Shown in pieces: positions 1 through 5,868 of a stretch of 10,783 nt of DNA. The notes beneath the pieces were generated by a model. The model had not been told where the DNA came from, did not search any database, and worked only from the letters and a program-made list of their open reading frames with translations. Position 1 is the stretch's first letter; every line of letters begins with the position of its first letter. A program made the position numbers and the translations under genes. This stretch comes from Caryophanales bacterium UBA6768 (GTDB lineage: Bacteria; Bacillota; Bacilli; Bacillales_D; Amphibacillaceae), in the NCBI GenBank assembly GCA_002453315.1, contig DKGO01000152.1, forward strand, positions 1 through 10,783, given 5' to 3'.

Positions 1-274
1 CAACAAAAGCCGGCAGGATAACCGTTGTCCCTTGTACGACTAATCCACCCAACAAAGCATACATGACAAAATATCCACCAGCATCAGCAAAGCCTGCAAC
101 AGCTTGGCTAATTCTTGGTAAAATAAATACATCACCTACAAAGGATACTGCCGTTACGATGAGAGATATTAAAAAAAGCCTGCCAATCGTTGCATCTGCA
201 AAAATACCATAAATTCCGAACGTAAACACACTAATAAATACTAGTTTCACTAAAAATGCTTTTACAATATTCAT
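1..274 (-). CDS. DUF2512 (YndM-like) integral membrane protein, 3' part cut by window edge
   Basis: Reading the minus strand from an ATG at 274 gives 91 codons that stay open to the window edge; the C-terminal part lies outside. The protein begins MNIVKAFLVKLVFISVFTFG. It has hydrophobic stretches at about residues 7-25, 32-50 and 68-90, and a central DVFILPR motif followed by an ADAGGYF-like segment. This pattern is typical of the DUF2512/YndM family of small four-helix membrane proteins found in Bacillaceae. Their function is not known. An SD (GAGGTG at 290-285) sits 10 nt before the ATG and fixes the start. The YfiH-type gene ends 57 bp upstream on the same strand, so the two could share a transcript. 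The family call rests on remembered sequence pattern, not on a search. Confidence 0.72.
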   Translation of the reverse strand, partial: MNIVKAFLVKLVFISVFTFGIYGIFADATIGRLFLISLIVTAVSFVGDVFILPRISQAVAGFADAGGYFVMYALLGGLVVQGTTVILPAFV

Positions 275-276
275 TG

Positions 277-313
277 TTTTCAAACACCTCTTTTTCTATC
301 TAGTGTTTGAAAA
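277..313 (-). promoter_or_regulatory. Inverted repeat/hairpin over the ribosome binding site of the DUF2512 gene
   Basis: TTTTCAAACAC (277-287) and GTGTTTGAAAA (303-313) form a perfect 11-bp inverted repeat with a 15-nt spacer. In the minus-strand transcript the hairpin lies between the YfiH-type stop codon and the DUF2512 ATG. The SD GAGGTG (290-285) straddles the loop and the 3' arm, so half of it would be paired. No U-run follows, so a plain terminator is unlikely. It could instead limit translation of the downstream gene. This role is inferred. Confidence 0.45.
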
Positions 314-331
314 ATAACGTTTATTTATACA

Positions 332-1096
332 TCACGACCTTTTCCTCATCATAAAATGCAGATGTCTCCCCGCCTGGCGATCTCTACGATAAGAAAATCC
401 TTCCTTATGTAAAAAAGTACAAGTAGTATCAATCGTTATATTCTCTTCGAGAATCCCAGCGAATTCACATTGTTTTTTAACAACCATTTGATTATTAATA
501 TAAAACTTCGCTTTTAATTCGTCAGCAACAATCCATTTATCTGCATAACCTAATGCTAAAAATTGCTGTTCAACATCCTCATCAACTTCAAATTTCTGCT
601 GGCTGAGACATGCCCCAAGGTGAACATGAAATTTAGTTGGATCATTTTTTTCAACATTAATTAATTGATGAAAAACTTTTCCTGTTATTTCATTCACTGT
701 CCCTTTCCATCCTGAATGGATGACCCCCACAACTCCACTGTCTTCATGGTAAAAAAATACCGGGACACAATCAGCCGTAAAACAGCTTAACACGATATTC
801 GGTTCATAGGTATACAATGCATCAACATCCGGTATGGCTGATTCATAGGAGTATGCCCCACGTCCACAATCAGCACCCGTCACCCGATAAAAATGAGCAC
901 GATGTGTCTGTTGAGAACAAACAAAGTCATTCAGTTCAACATTCAACAGATCCGCCAATTGTTCCCGATTACAAATCACCTTTTCCAAGTTGCCACCAAC
1001 ATGTAATGCCATATTGTTTTTCTCCAATAAATCCTCATCACGCCAAGTCGACCCAGCAACAATATGATTTTCATTAAAATAGTAAGTAAGTTTCAC
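332..1096 (-). CDS. YfiH/PgeF family protein (Cu-oxidase_4, 'polyphenol oxidase' family)
   Basis: Member of the YfiH/YlmD/LACC1 fold family. E. coli PgeF in this family edits mis-incorporated serine from peptidoglycan precursors, and other members act on purine nucleosides; the substrate here is unknown. The metal triad is visible as QTH (H65), ADC (C110) and the H of HSGWKGT (H127). The 17-residue Cys-to-His spacing matches the family. The C-terminal FSYRRDRQAGR motif is also present, and about 254 residues is a normal length. The protein is cytoplasmic with no signal peptide. The start is uncertain. In-frame GTG (1105), ATG (1102) and GTG (1096) are possible, but the only SD, AGGTGAT at 1107-1101, overlaps the first two, so GTG 1096 is chosen. 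This gene lies away from the usual division-cluster context of ylmD, so it may be a paralogue. Confidence 0.85.
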   Translation of the reverse strand: MKLTYYFNENHIVAGSTWRDEDLLEKNNMALHVGGNLEKVICNREQLADLLNVELNDFVCSQQTHRAHFYRVTGADCGRGAYSYESAIPDVDALYTYEPNIVLSCFTADCVPVFFYHEDSGVVGVIHSGWKGTVNEITGKVFHQLINVEKNDPTKFHVHLGACLSQQKFEVDEDVEQQFLALGYADKWIVADELKAKFYINNQMVVKKQCEFAGILEENITIDTTCTFLHKEGFSYRRDRQAGRHLHFMMRKRS

Positions 1097-1132
1097 TAAC
1101 ATCACCTAATAAAATTTTTTCAAAAACCACGC

Positions 1133-2176
1133 TTATATGGATAATCGATACTCTCTAATATCTCGATACAAATGATGAATTAAACCGATAAACGTTAGCA
1201 ACCATACAGTAGCAGCAATAAAAACCATCACATATGTAATCACTGATAAAAACGGAAGCTGTAACGCTTTTGACAATTGAAAAGTCCCTGTCGTATACAT
1301 TGCTAGGGGGAAAGCCATCCCCCAAAGTTGGGGTTCATAGGATAATGGAAATCGATGAACGACATGACGCCAAATCATCAAAATAAATAGAAGTGGAATC
1401 CACCAAGTCCCCGTGATCCAAAAAAACAATGTAAAGCCTTTTAAAAAAGGGGTAATTTCCGTTAATAATGACAATTGATCAGCATGTAAAATTAACGTTG
1501 ATCCGGCCAATGTCGTGATTGCTACTGCTCCCATATTAATCCAATATGGCGGAGTAAGTGCGGAAAAGTCTAATTTTAAAAAAGTAAATCGGTAAAAAAT
1601 AAGGGTGATGATGTTTAAATACAACATACATCCTAGAAAATACATGCATAACGTGAAAAAGAGGACGATATCATGCCCCATCACAATATGTGGTGATAAT
1701 AATGTACCTAATATTGACAATGACTGTGTCGCAACAGCTGCAATGAGCCAAGCCCCATTTATACCCTCACCCAAATCCGGTTTGACTAAGCGAATTGTCA
1801 CTGATGTAAAAAAAGTGTACATGACGATAACCCACAGCACAATACCTAAAAACCATAATCCTAAAGCTATTGGCACATTACCTGTCACAGTAATAATTTG
1901 ACTACCAAACACACATGTCCCAGCAACGAGTGTGAAAAAACCTGGACCTTTTTCGTGACTTGTCAAATCAGTTATCAAATCAGGAAAGTAAAAGGAAATC
2001 CTTGTCATTGTTAATACCCATAACGTCACATAAACAATTATATTAATAACGAGCAAAATCTTCGCAAAAACTACCATCCCTAATAAATATGTACCAATTG
2101 ATAATGCACCTGAAGTCATCACAAGTGCAAAATAAGCAGGGAATAAAGTCTTCGCCTTCTGTTTAAAATAGCCCAT
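1133..2176 (-). CDS. TDT family transporter (TehA/SLAC1-like, tellurite resistance/C4-dicarboxylate)
   Basis: A 347-residue, very hydrophobic protein with ten predicted membrane helices and almost no soluble domain, matching the ten-helix TehA/SLAC1 fold in length and topology. The first helix carries FPAYFALVMTSGALSIG, the kind of N-terminal segment seen in this family. Later ones include GINGAWLIAAVATQS, with the W-L-I-x-x-V-A-T-Q pattern typical of TDT proteins, and WITGTWWIPLL. Family members move C4-dicarboxylates, sulfite or anions, and some affect tellurite tolerance; the substrate here cannot be told. An in-frame ATG at 2209 has no SD, whereas the ATG at 2176 has GGGGAG 5 nt upstream, so 2176 is used. 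The gene stands divergent from the sigma-factor operon. A 36-bp gap separates its stop from the YfiH-type gene, which follows on the same strand and may be co-transcribed. Confidence 0.82.
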   Translation of the reverse strand: MGYFKQKAKTLFPAYFALVMTSGALSIGTYLLGMVVFAKILLVINIIVYVTLWVLTMTRISFYFPDLITDLTSHEKGPGFFTLVAGTCVFGSQIITVTGNVPIALGLWFLGIVLWVIVMYTFFTSVTIRLVKPDLGEGINGAWLIAAVATQSLSILGTLLSPHIVMGHDIVLFFTLCMYFLGCMLYLNIITLIFYRFTFLKLDFSALTPPYWINMGAVAITTLAGSTLILHADQLSLLTEITPFLKGFTLFFWITGTWWIPLLFILMIWRHVVHRFPLSYEPQLWGMAFPLAMYTTGTFQLSKALQLPFLSVITYVMVFIAATVWLLTFIGLIHHLYRDIREYRLSI

Positions 2177-2233
2177 CGAATCTCCCCTTAGATCTTTATT
2201 CTTGTTCATTTTAATCTGTATCTAGTTAGTAAA

Positions 2234-2242
2234 ATCATACCA
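2234..2242 (-). promoter_or_regulatory. Extended -10 promoter candidate for the TDT transporter
   Basis: The minus strand reads TGGTATGAT, a TGn extended -10 with TATGAT at 2239-2234. It lies about 58 nt before the chosen start codon. The -35 position (TCGTAA, 17-nt spacer) is poor, which an extended -10 can tolerate. This is a motif match only. Confidence 0.4.
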
Positions 2243-2358
2243 TTTTTATACTGAAATTACGATTTAAACTAGTAAGAGCATCTTTTCATTTATCTAGCAT
2301 CCACATTTATCCTTTTCCCATTCAAAAATAAAACATCAGCAACGATTTTCATTTATAC

Positions 2359-2387
2359 TGTAGGGGTGACTGAAAATAATACGTCTA
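2359..2387 (+). promoter_or_regulatory. Possible ECF-type autoregulated promoter of the sigma operon
   Basis: CGTCTA at 2382-2387 resembles the -10 element of Bacillus ECF promoters (CGTC/CGTA core) and lies 36 nt before the sigma-factor start codon. The matching -35 position 17 nt upstream reads TGTAGG, only a partial match to TGAAAC/TGTAAC. TATTAT at 2386-2391 could alternatively be a SigmaA -10. Autoregulation is usual for ECF sigma factors, which makes the site plausible but not proven. Confidence 0.35.
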
Positions 2388-2422
2388 TTATAGTAGCCGG
2401 CTAGAAAGGAGGAAGGGATTGT

Positions 2423-2968
2423 GTGGAAAATGCACTAATTATAAAAATTCTACAAGGAAATGAACACGCTTTTCAACTACTCGTTGAAAAATACCATTTA
2501 CATATTTTTAAACATGTATTCGCTGTACTTCGTCACCAAAAAGATACAGAAGATGCTGTCCAAGAAGTTTTTGTGAAAATATACACTTCTCTTCCTCAAT
2601 ATGAGTATCAAGGGTTTAAAACGTGGATCACTCGAATCTCTGTCAACCATGCCATTGATATTAAAAGGAAACAAAAACGAAGACATGAGGAACCATTAAC
2701 TGACATACATTTAGAGTTGCTCCAAAACCGATCAGAAGACAGTATCGAACAAATCCTAACGAAAAAAGAAATACACCATTTAGTTAGAAGTAAATTAAAT
2801 GAATTACCACCTAACTATCGCGAAATCATTTATAAATTTTACATTGAAGAAAAATCTTATCAACAATTGGCGAGAGAAGCAAATGTCCAAGTAAAAACGA
2901 TTGAAACAACATTGTACAGAGCAAGAGTGTGGATGCGAAAACATTGGAAGGAGGAGGATTTTTTATGA
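2423..2968 (+). CDS. ECF-type RNA polymerase sigma factor (sigma-70 family)
   Basis: A 181-residue protein made of two sigma domains only, as in group 4 (ECF) factors. Region 2 spans about residues 10-85 and has the DAVQEVFVKIY core-binding helix (45-55) and the TWITRISVNHAIDIKRK region 2.3/2.4 (68-82). Region 4 spans about 118-176, with LNELPPNYREII and the helix-turn-helix YQQLAREANVQVKTIETTLYR. The linker is short and there is no C-terminal extension. Translation starts at GTG 2423, with AAAGGAGG 10 nt upstream. The stop codon overlaps the anti-sigma ATG (ATGA), a sign of translational coupling. The cognate anti-sigma lies directly downstream, so the factor is probably held inactive at the membrane until an envelope signal arrives. 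The general layout is that of the ylaC-ylaD or sigW-rsiW pairs, but I cannot assign the subgroup. Confidence 0.93.
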   Translation: MENALIIKILQGNEHAFQLLVEKYHLHIFKHVFAVLRHQKDTEDAVQEVFVKIYTSLPQYEYQGFKTWITRISVNHAIDIKRKQKRRHEEPLTDIHLELLQNRSEDSIEQILTKKEIHHLVRSKLNELPPNYREIIYKFYIEEKSYQQLAREANVQVKTIETTLYRARVWMRKHWKEEDFL

Positions 2969-3399
2969 AACATATTTCCCATAACGATTGGCTTGCTTAC
3001 GTTAACGATAATTTAGATGACCAGACACGCACCGTTTATGAAGATCATCTTTACCAATGTGATGAATGTTTATCTACTTACATGACAGCCATGGAAGAAA
3101 TTTCCGCTATGGAAACGGGTCAAACATCTGATGCCATTGTCAATTATGTCAATGAGCAACTGAAAATAGACACTACGCCAAAAGATGAGCAATCCAATAT
3201 TCATAAAAAAACCATTCTTCACTATGTTGTTGCAGTCGCCATGACTTTCATCTTGATGACAACGGGGGTCTTTTCACAGCTGACAAATTTCGCCCAACTT
3301 ATAAAAGAACATGATCAAGAAAAAGTTTCCATTGTCAGTGAAGTACTCGATAAGCCTATTTCAATCGTTAATCAAGTTAAATTAAAGGAGCGTGAATAA
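2965..3399 (+). CDS. Zinc-finger (ZAS-type) transmembrane anti-sigma factor
   Basis: A 144-residue protein. The N-terminal cytoplasmic domain carries HxxxCxxC (H28, C32, C35 in DHLYQCDEC), the zinc-binding anti-sigma signature that clamps ECF sigma factors. W9-L-A-Y and the upstream His residues (H3, H6) fit the first helix and a fourth ligand. One membrane helix lies at about 84-104, followed by an outside tail of about 40 residues that is too small to hold a known sensor domain. ATG 2965 is preceded by GGAGGAGG and overlaps the sigma stop codon; in-frame ATGs further upstream lie inside the sigma gene and have no SD. Release is probably by regulated proteolysis or by contact with a partner membrane protein. 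The two downstream gene products are candidate partners (inference). Confidence 0.88.
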   Translation: MKHISHNDWLAYVNDNLDDQTRTVYEDHLYQCDECLSTYMTAMEEISAMETGQTSDAIVNYVNEQLKIDTTPKDEQSNIHKKTILHYVVAVAMTFILMTTGVFSQLTNFAQLIKEHDQEKVSIVSEVLDKPISIVNQVKLKERE

Positions 3400-3401
3400 T
3401 C

Positions 3402-4487
3402 ATGAATCAAAAAAATCCGATGATCGCATTTTTATTAGCATTTTTTCCTGGTGCAGGATTAATGTATTTAAAAAAACTTCGGGGACTTTTTTACACTTTC
3501 TCTATCTTTGGAATTATCGGCCTAGCTTTATTTGCTGGCGTTTTAGGCGGAGATGTCTTTCTCTTCTTGGGATTGTTTGGTGTCGGAATATTATATTTTA
3601 TTAATTTCATCGACACTGTCATTACGGCGGCAAAAATTTATCAGGTGAAAAACAGTGACGATAACGAAGTAAAATTAGAGTCACCCAATGAACAATCTGA
3701 ACGATTTTATACGATTATTTTATCGATTATCCCTGGCCTAGGGCATTTTCAACTTGGCCTCGTTAATCGAGGAATTACCTTATTAGTCGGCTTTATCGGA
3801 CTAAACGTCATGGTTGTTTTTGTCACATTTTTATCAAGACGTGAAGAGTTTTTATTGTTTGCCGCCTTCTCCCTTATCATATGGGTTTATAGCTTTTTTG
3901 ACTGTATGCAATTATTAAGAAAAAAAGCGGCAGGAGAAACATTGGTTGATCAATCAATTTTAGAGGAATTTGAACAAAATCGAGAAAGTGGTAAGAAAAG
4001 CAAGTCTGTTGCAACACTTTTATCAATATTCCCTGGTGCTGGCCACTTATATTTAGGTCTACAAAAACGGGGAATTCAATTAATGGCTGCCTTTCTTTTG
4101 TCAATTTACATTCTTGATGCACTTAGATTAGGACTGTTCTTATTTTTAGTCCCGATCATTTGGTTTTATAGCTTCTTTGATGGTTTACAAAAAGCATCTG
4201 CCCAGAATCTGGATAATTTAGAAGATAAGCCTATCATTTCTAACTTTGAAAACCATCATCAATGGATCGGCATTGGTCTCATTTTAGTTGGGGTTTACTT
4301 TATTTTCTCAGAAGTGTTGGTCCCTGGCCTGGCACCATTTGTAGCTTCTTATTTTAAGCTTAATGACATTACTTATTACGTCAACTACTATTTACAAACA
4401 ATCATCATAAGTTTGCTCTTCATTGGCGGAGGAATTAAATTAATGACAGGTAAAAAGAGTAAAGAGAAAAAGGAGGAATCACAATGA
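3402..4487 (+). CDS. Polytopic membrane protein with three TM2-like repeats, sigma-operon member
   Basis: A 361-residue membrane protein of no recognised function. The same unit occurs three times, at about residues 8-80, 103-172 and 202-264. Each has a first helix ending in F/I-PGxG, then xYLGL-like and R-G residues, then helices ending in a W-x-YSFFD-like box (WVYSFFD 161-167, WFYSFFD 254-260; degenerate LYFINFID in unit 1). The PGxGhxYLGxxxRG pattern resembles TM2-domain proteins. Charged linkers (83-101, 172-202) separate the units. The C-terminal part (287-347) is a helical pair like LiaF/DUF5668 membrane regions, then a Lys/Glu-rich tail. The start has GGAG 11 nt upstream and lies 2 bp after the anti-sigma stop. 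Its stop overlaps the next ATG (ATGA), so it is firmly part of the operon. A role in signal sensing or envelope adjustment is inferred from context only. Confidence 0.85.
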   Translation: MNQKNPMIAFLLAFFPGAGLMYLKKLRGLFYTFSIFGIIGLALFAGVLGGDVFLFLGLFGVGILYFINFIDTVITAAKIYQVKNSDDNEVKLESPNEQSERFYTIILSIIPGLGHFQLGLVNRGITLLVGFIGLNVMVVFVTFLSRREEFLLFAAFSLIIWVYSFFDCMQLLRKKAAGETLVDQSILEEFEQNRESGKKSKSVATLLSIFPGAGHLYLGLQKRGIQLMAAFLLSIYILDALRLGLFLFLVPIIWFYSFFDGLQKASAQNLDNLEDKPIISNFENHHQWIGIGLILVGVYFIFSEVLVPGLAPFVASYFKLNDITYYVNYYLQTIIISLLFIGGGIKLMTGKKSKEKKEESQ

Positions 4488-5371
4488 GAACGTGGCGTGT
4501 CGGCAGTTTTTCAATGGGAGCATTGCTTATCTTTCTCGGAATATTATTAGTGCTCTCACAACAATTAGGAATGAAAGCATCTACCATTTTCCTAGCCTGG
4601 TGGCCAATTATTTTAATTGTGCTTGGGATTGAAATATTAATTTATATCTATTTTGTTAAAAAGGAAAATTCGTTTATCAAATATGACTTTCTCAGCATTA
4701 TTTTCGTCAGCTTTATCGGGATGATTGCCATCGCAATGACCATCCTCATGTCAACAGGATTATTTGATAAGGTACATGCATGGACAATCTTAGAGCGGAC
4801 TGTCGGTGATTTACCCGAATATGACATCACCCTAGATGAAAATATCGACCGAATTGTTATTTCCGCGGGGAATCAACCATTATCAATAGAAGATACTGCC
4901 AGCAACGGTATACACATCTTTGGTATTTACCACGCGCAAACGATTAATGATCACCGTGTCGTCGAATCGGCCAATGATTACGTATCTGTCACAGAAAAAG
5001 GTAACTCATTATACATGACGTTCAAAGATGTATACAGTCTAAGTGAACCATTTCAAGAAGAAGTACAAGTTGCACCTACGATACTAATCCCTTCACACGT
5101 TGCCGTCGAAATCAATGGTAGTCACTACCCAATCCAATTGAATGCAAAAAACATTCAAAACGATTGGCTCGTAAAAAATGCCTATCAAATGAATCTTTAC
5201 GTCCATCAAAATCAGAACCTTACCGTTCAGGCAAAAAATGTTAGTAATATTAATAATGCCGACATCGTTGATGAAGAAAACGTGACAGAAAACCAATCAT
5301 TTAAATTCGGTGATGGGAAACACCAGTTATCCATCGTTGCGACAGAAAATCTCACCATCACAAAACAATAA
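4484..5371 (+). CDS. LiaF/DUF5668-like membrane protein with extracytoplasmic domain
   Basis: A 295-residue protein. Residues 8-26 and 34-57 form the membrane pair typical of DUF5668/LiaF-like proteins (FSMGALLIFLGILLVLSQQ, then FLAWWPIILIVLGIEIL). A third helix follows at about 68-90, then some 200 residues likely outside the membrane. That domain is rich in beta-forming and Asn residues and ends in short repeats around N-x-T/N-x-S, like the adhesin-like (DUF4097-type) C-terminal domains found next to such membrane regions. There are no catalytic motifs. AGGAGG 7 nt upstream fixes the ATG, which overlaps the preceding stop codon. As the last gene of the sigma operon it is probably a regulon output or a modulator of the anti-sigma factor. 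In B. subtilis, LiaF proteins restrain an envelope-stress regulator, which is suggestive only. Confidence 0.78.
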   Translation: MRTWRVGSFSMGALLIFLGILLVLSQQLGMKASTIFLAWWPIILIVLGIEILIYIYFVKKENSFIKYDFLSIIFVSFIGMIAIAMTILMSTGLFDKVHAWTILERTVGDLPEYDITLDENIDRIVISAGNQPLSIEDTASNGIHIFGIYHAQTINDHRVVESANDYVSVTEKGNSLYMTFKDVYSLSEPFQEEVQVAPTILIPSHVAVEINGSHYPIQLNAKNIQNDWLVKNAYQMNLYVHQNQNLTVQAKNVSNINNADIVDEENVTENQSFKFGDGKHQLSIVATENLTITKQ

Positions 5372-5377
5372 CCATTG

Positions 5378-5419
5378 AGAGCCTCTAGGAATTTGCCATT
5401 CTTAGTTGCTCTTTTTTTT
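5378..5419 (+). terminator. Intrinsic terminator of the sigma-factor operon
   Basis: AGAGC (5378-5382) pairs with GCTCT (5408-5412). After a 2x2 mismatch, CTAGGAAT (5385-5392) pairs with ATTCTTAG (5398-5405) with one G-T pair, around a 5-nt loop. A run of eight T (5412-5419) follows directly. It begins 6 bp after the last stop codon of the operon. The T-run is partly shared with the target duplication of the neighbouring MITE. Confidence 0.88.
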
Positions 5420-5423
5420 GTAA

Positions 5424-5598
5424 GGCTCTGTTAAAGTTCACTGTTGAAAATTGAATATAATTGATAAAAAGTACGAGACTCCTGTGGGAAAGCTTGAGCT
5501 GAAGATCCACTTGGTAAAGTACTACTTTACCAAGTTAGCTGAAGCCAAGCCCACGGAACGCGAGTACCTTTTTATCAACAACAAGATTTAACAGAGCC
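5424..5598. mobile_element. 175-bp MITE-like element with 12-bp terminal inverted repeats and 8-bp target duplication
   Basis: GGCTCTGTTAAA at 5424-5435 is exactly inverted at 5587-5598. The flanks carry a perfect 8-bp direct repeat, TTTTGTAA (5416-5423 and 5599-5606), the footprint of transposition. The element has no coding capacity. Inside, a second inverted pair starts TGATAAAAAG (5462-5471, opposite CTTTTTATCA at about 5569-5578). It encloses the Bacillaceae-type core, with ACTCCTGTGGG on the left and CCCACGG ... GCGAGT on the right, and a central 13-bp palindrome. The whole element could fold into one long hairpin. An 8-bp duplication with ends starting GGCTCTGTT would suit an IS6- or ISL3-type helper transposase, but the family is not determined. 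Confidence 0.82.
5509..5535. repeat. Perfect 13-bp palindrome at the centre of the MITE
   Basis: ACTTGGTAAAGTA (5509-5521) and its exact reverse complement (5523-5535) are separated by one base. The arms are flanked by a direct repeat AGCTGAAG (5497-5504 and 5537-5544). It forms the tip of the element's fold-back structure. With a single-base loop in RNA, the inner pairs would open. Confidence 0.85.
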
Positions 5599-5606
5599 TT
5601 TTGTAA

Positions 5607-5868
5607 AAGTGATCTGGCATTATTTTATCAATTTCAACTTCAATCACACCATCAGGTCATTCAATGACATCTTCACTTCAACTTCTTTGACCCATGCCAA
5701 CAATATTACTAATAGAAAATCTTTCAAGACTAACGTTAACAATACAGTTTTACTACGGAAAACGCTTTCATCCCGTTATAGCATTTCTGCCATTTTTGTG
5801 CTATTATCTGTTCATACATTAACACATAGATTAATAGAATGATAAATAAAAATAGCAAGGGGTACAAG
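5607..5868. other. Spacer between the MITE and the GPH transporter gene
   Basis: No convincing gene is seen. A 77-codon plus-strand frame (5609-5842) lacks an SD, resembles no family I know and covers the cre-like box, so it is not called. The minus strand is broken by stops. The spacer holds the cre-like box at 5757-5770 and the leader of the transporter. I could not find a clear SigmaA promoter. Confidence 0.5.
5757..5770 (+). promoter_or_regulatory. cre-like catabolite repression site (CcpA operator)
   Basis: GGAAAACGCTTTCA fits the cre consensus TGWAANCGNTNWCA at every constrained position except the first. It lies 98 bp before the start of a sugar-symporter gene, where CcpA control would be expected in a Bacillaceae. 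The match is by eye. CcpA binding and the direction of the effect are inferred. Confidence 0.6.

Noticed and set aside
817..1077. Plus-strand frame opposite the YfiH-type gene
   Set aside because: It is a shadow of a well-supported gene on the other strand and has no SD.
1605..1901. Plus-strand frame opposite the TDT transporter
   Set aside because: It is antisense to a clear ten-helix transporter and its translation has no recognisable domain.
5462..5578. CRISPR array or tRNA-like structure suspected from the repeats near 5500
   Set aside because: There are only two 8-bp direct copies and a palindrome inside an element with transposon-type ends; no regular spacers and no tRNA cloverleaf.
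5609..5842. 77-codon plus-strand open frame between the MITE and the symporter
   Set aside because: It has no ribosome binding site and no family resemblance, its composition is unlike the neighbouring genes, and it covers the cre-like box and the transporter leader.
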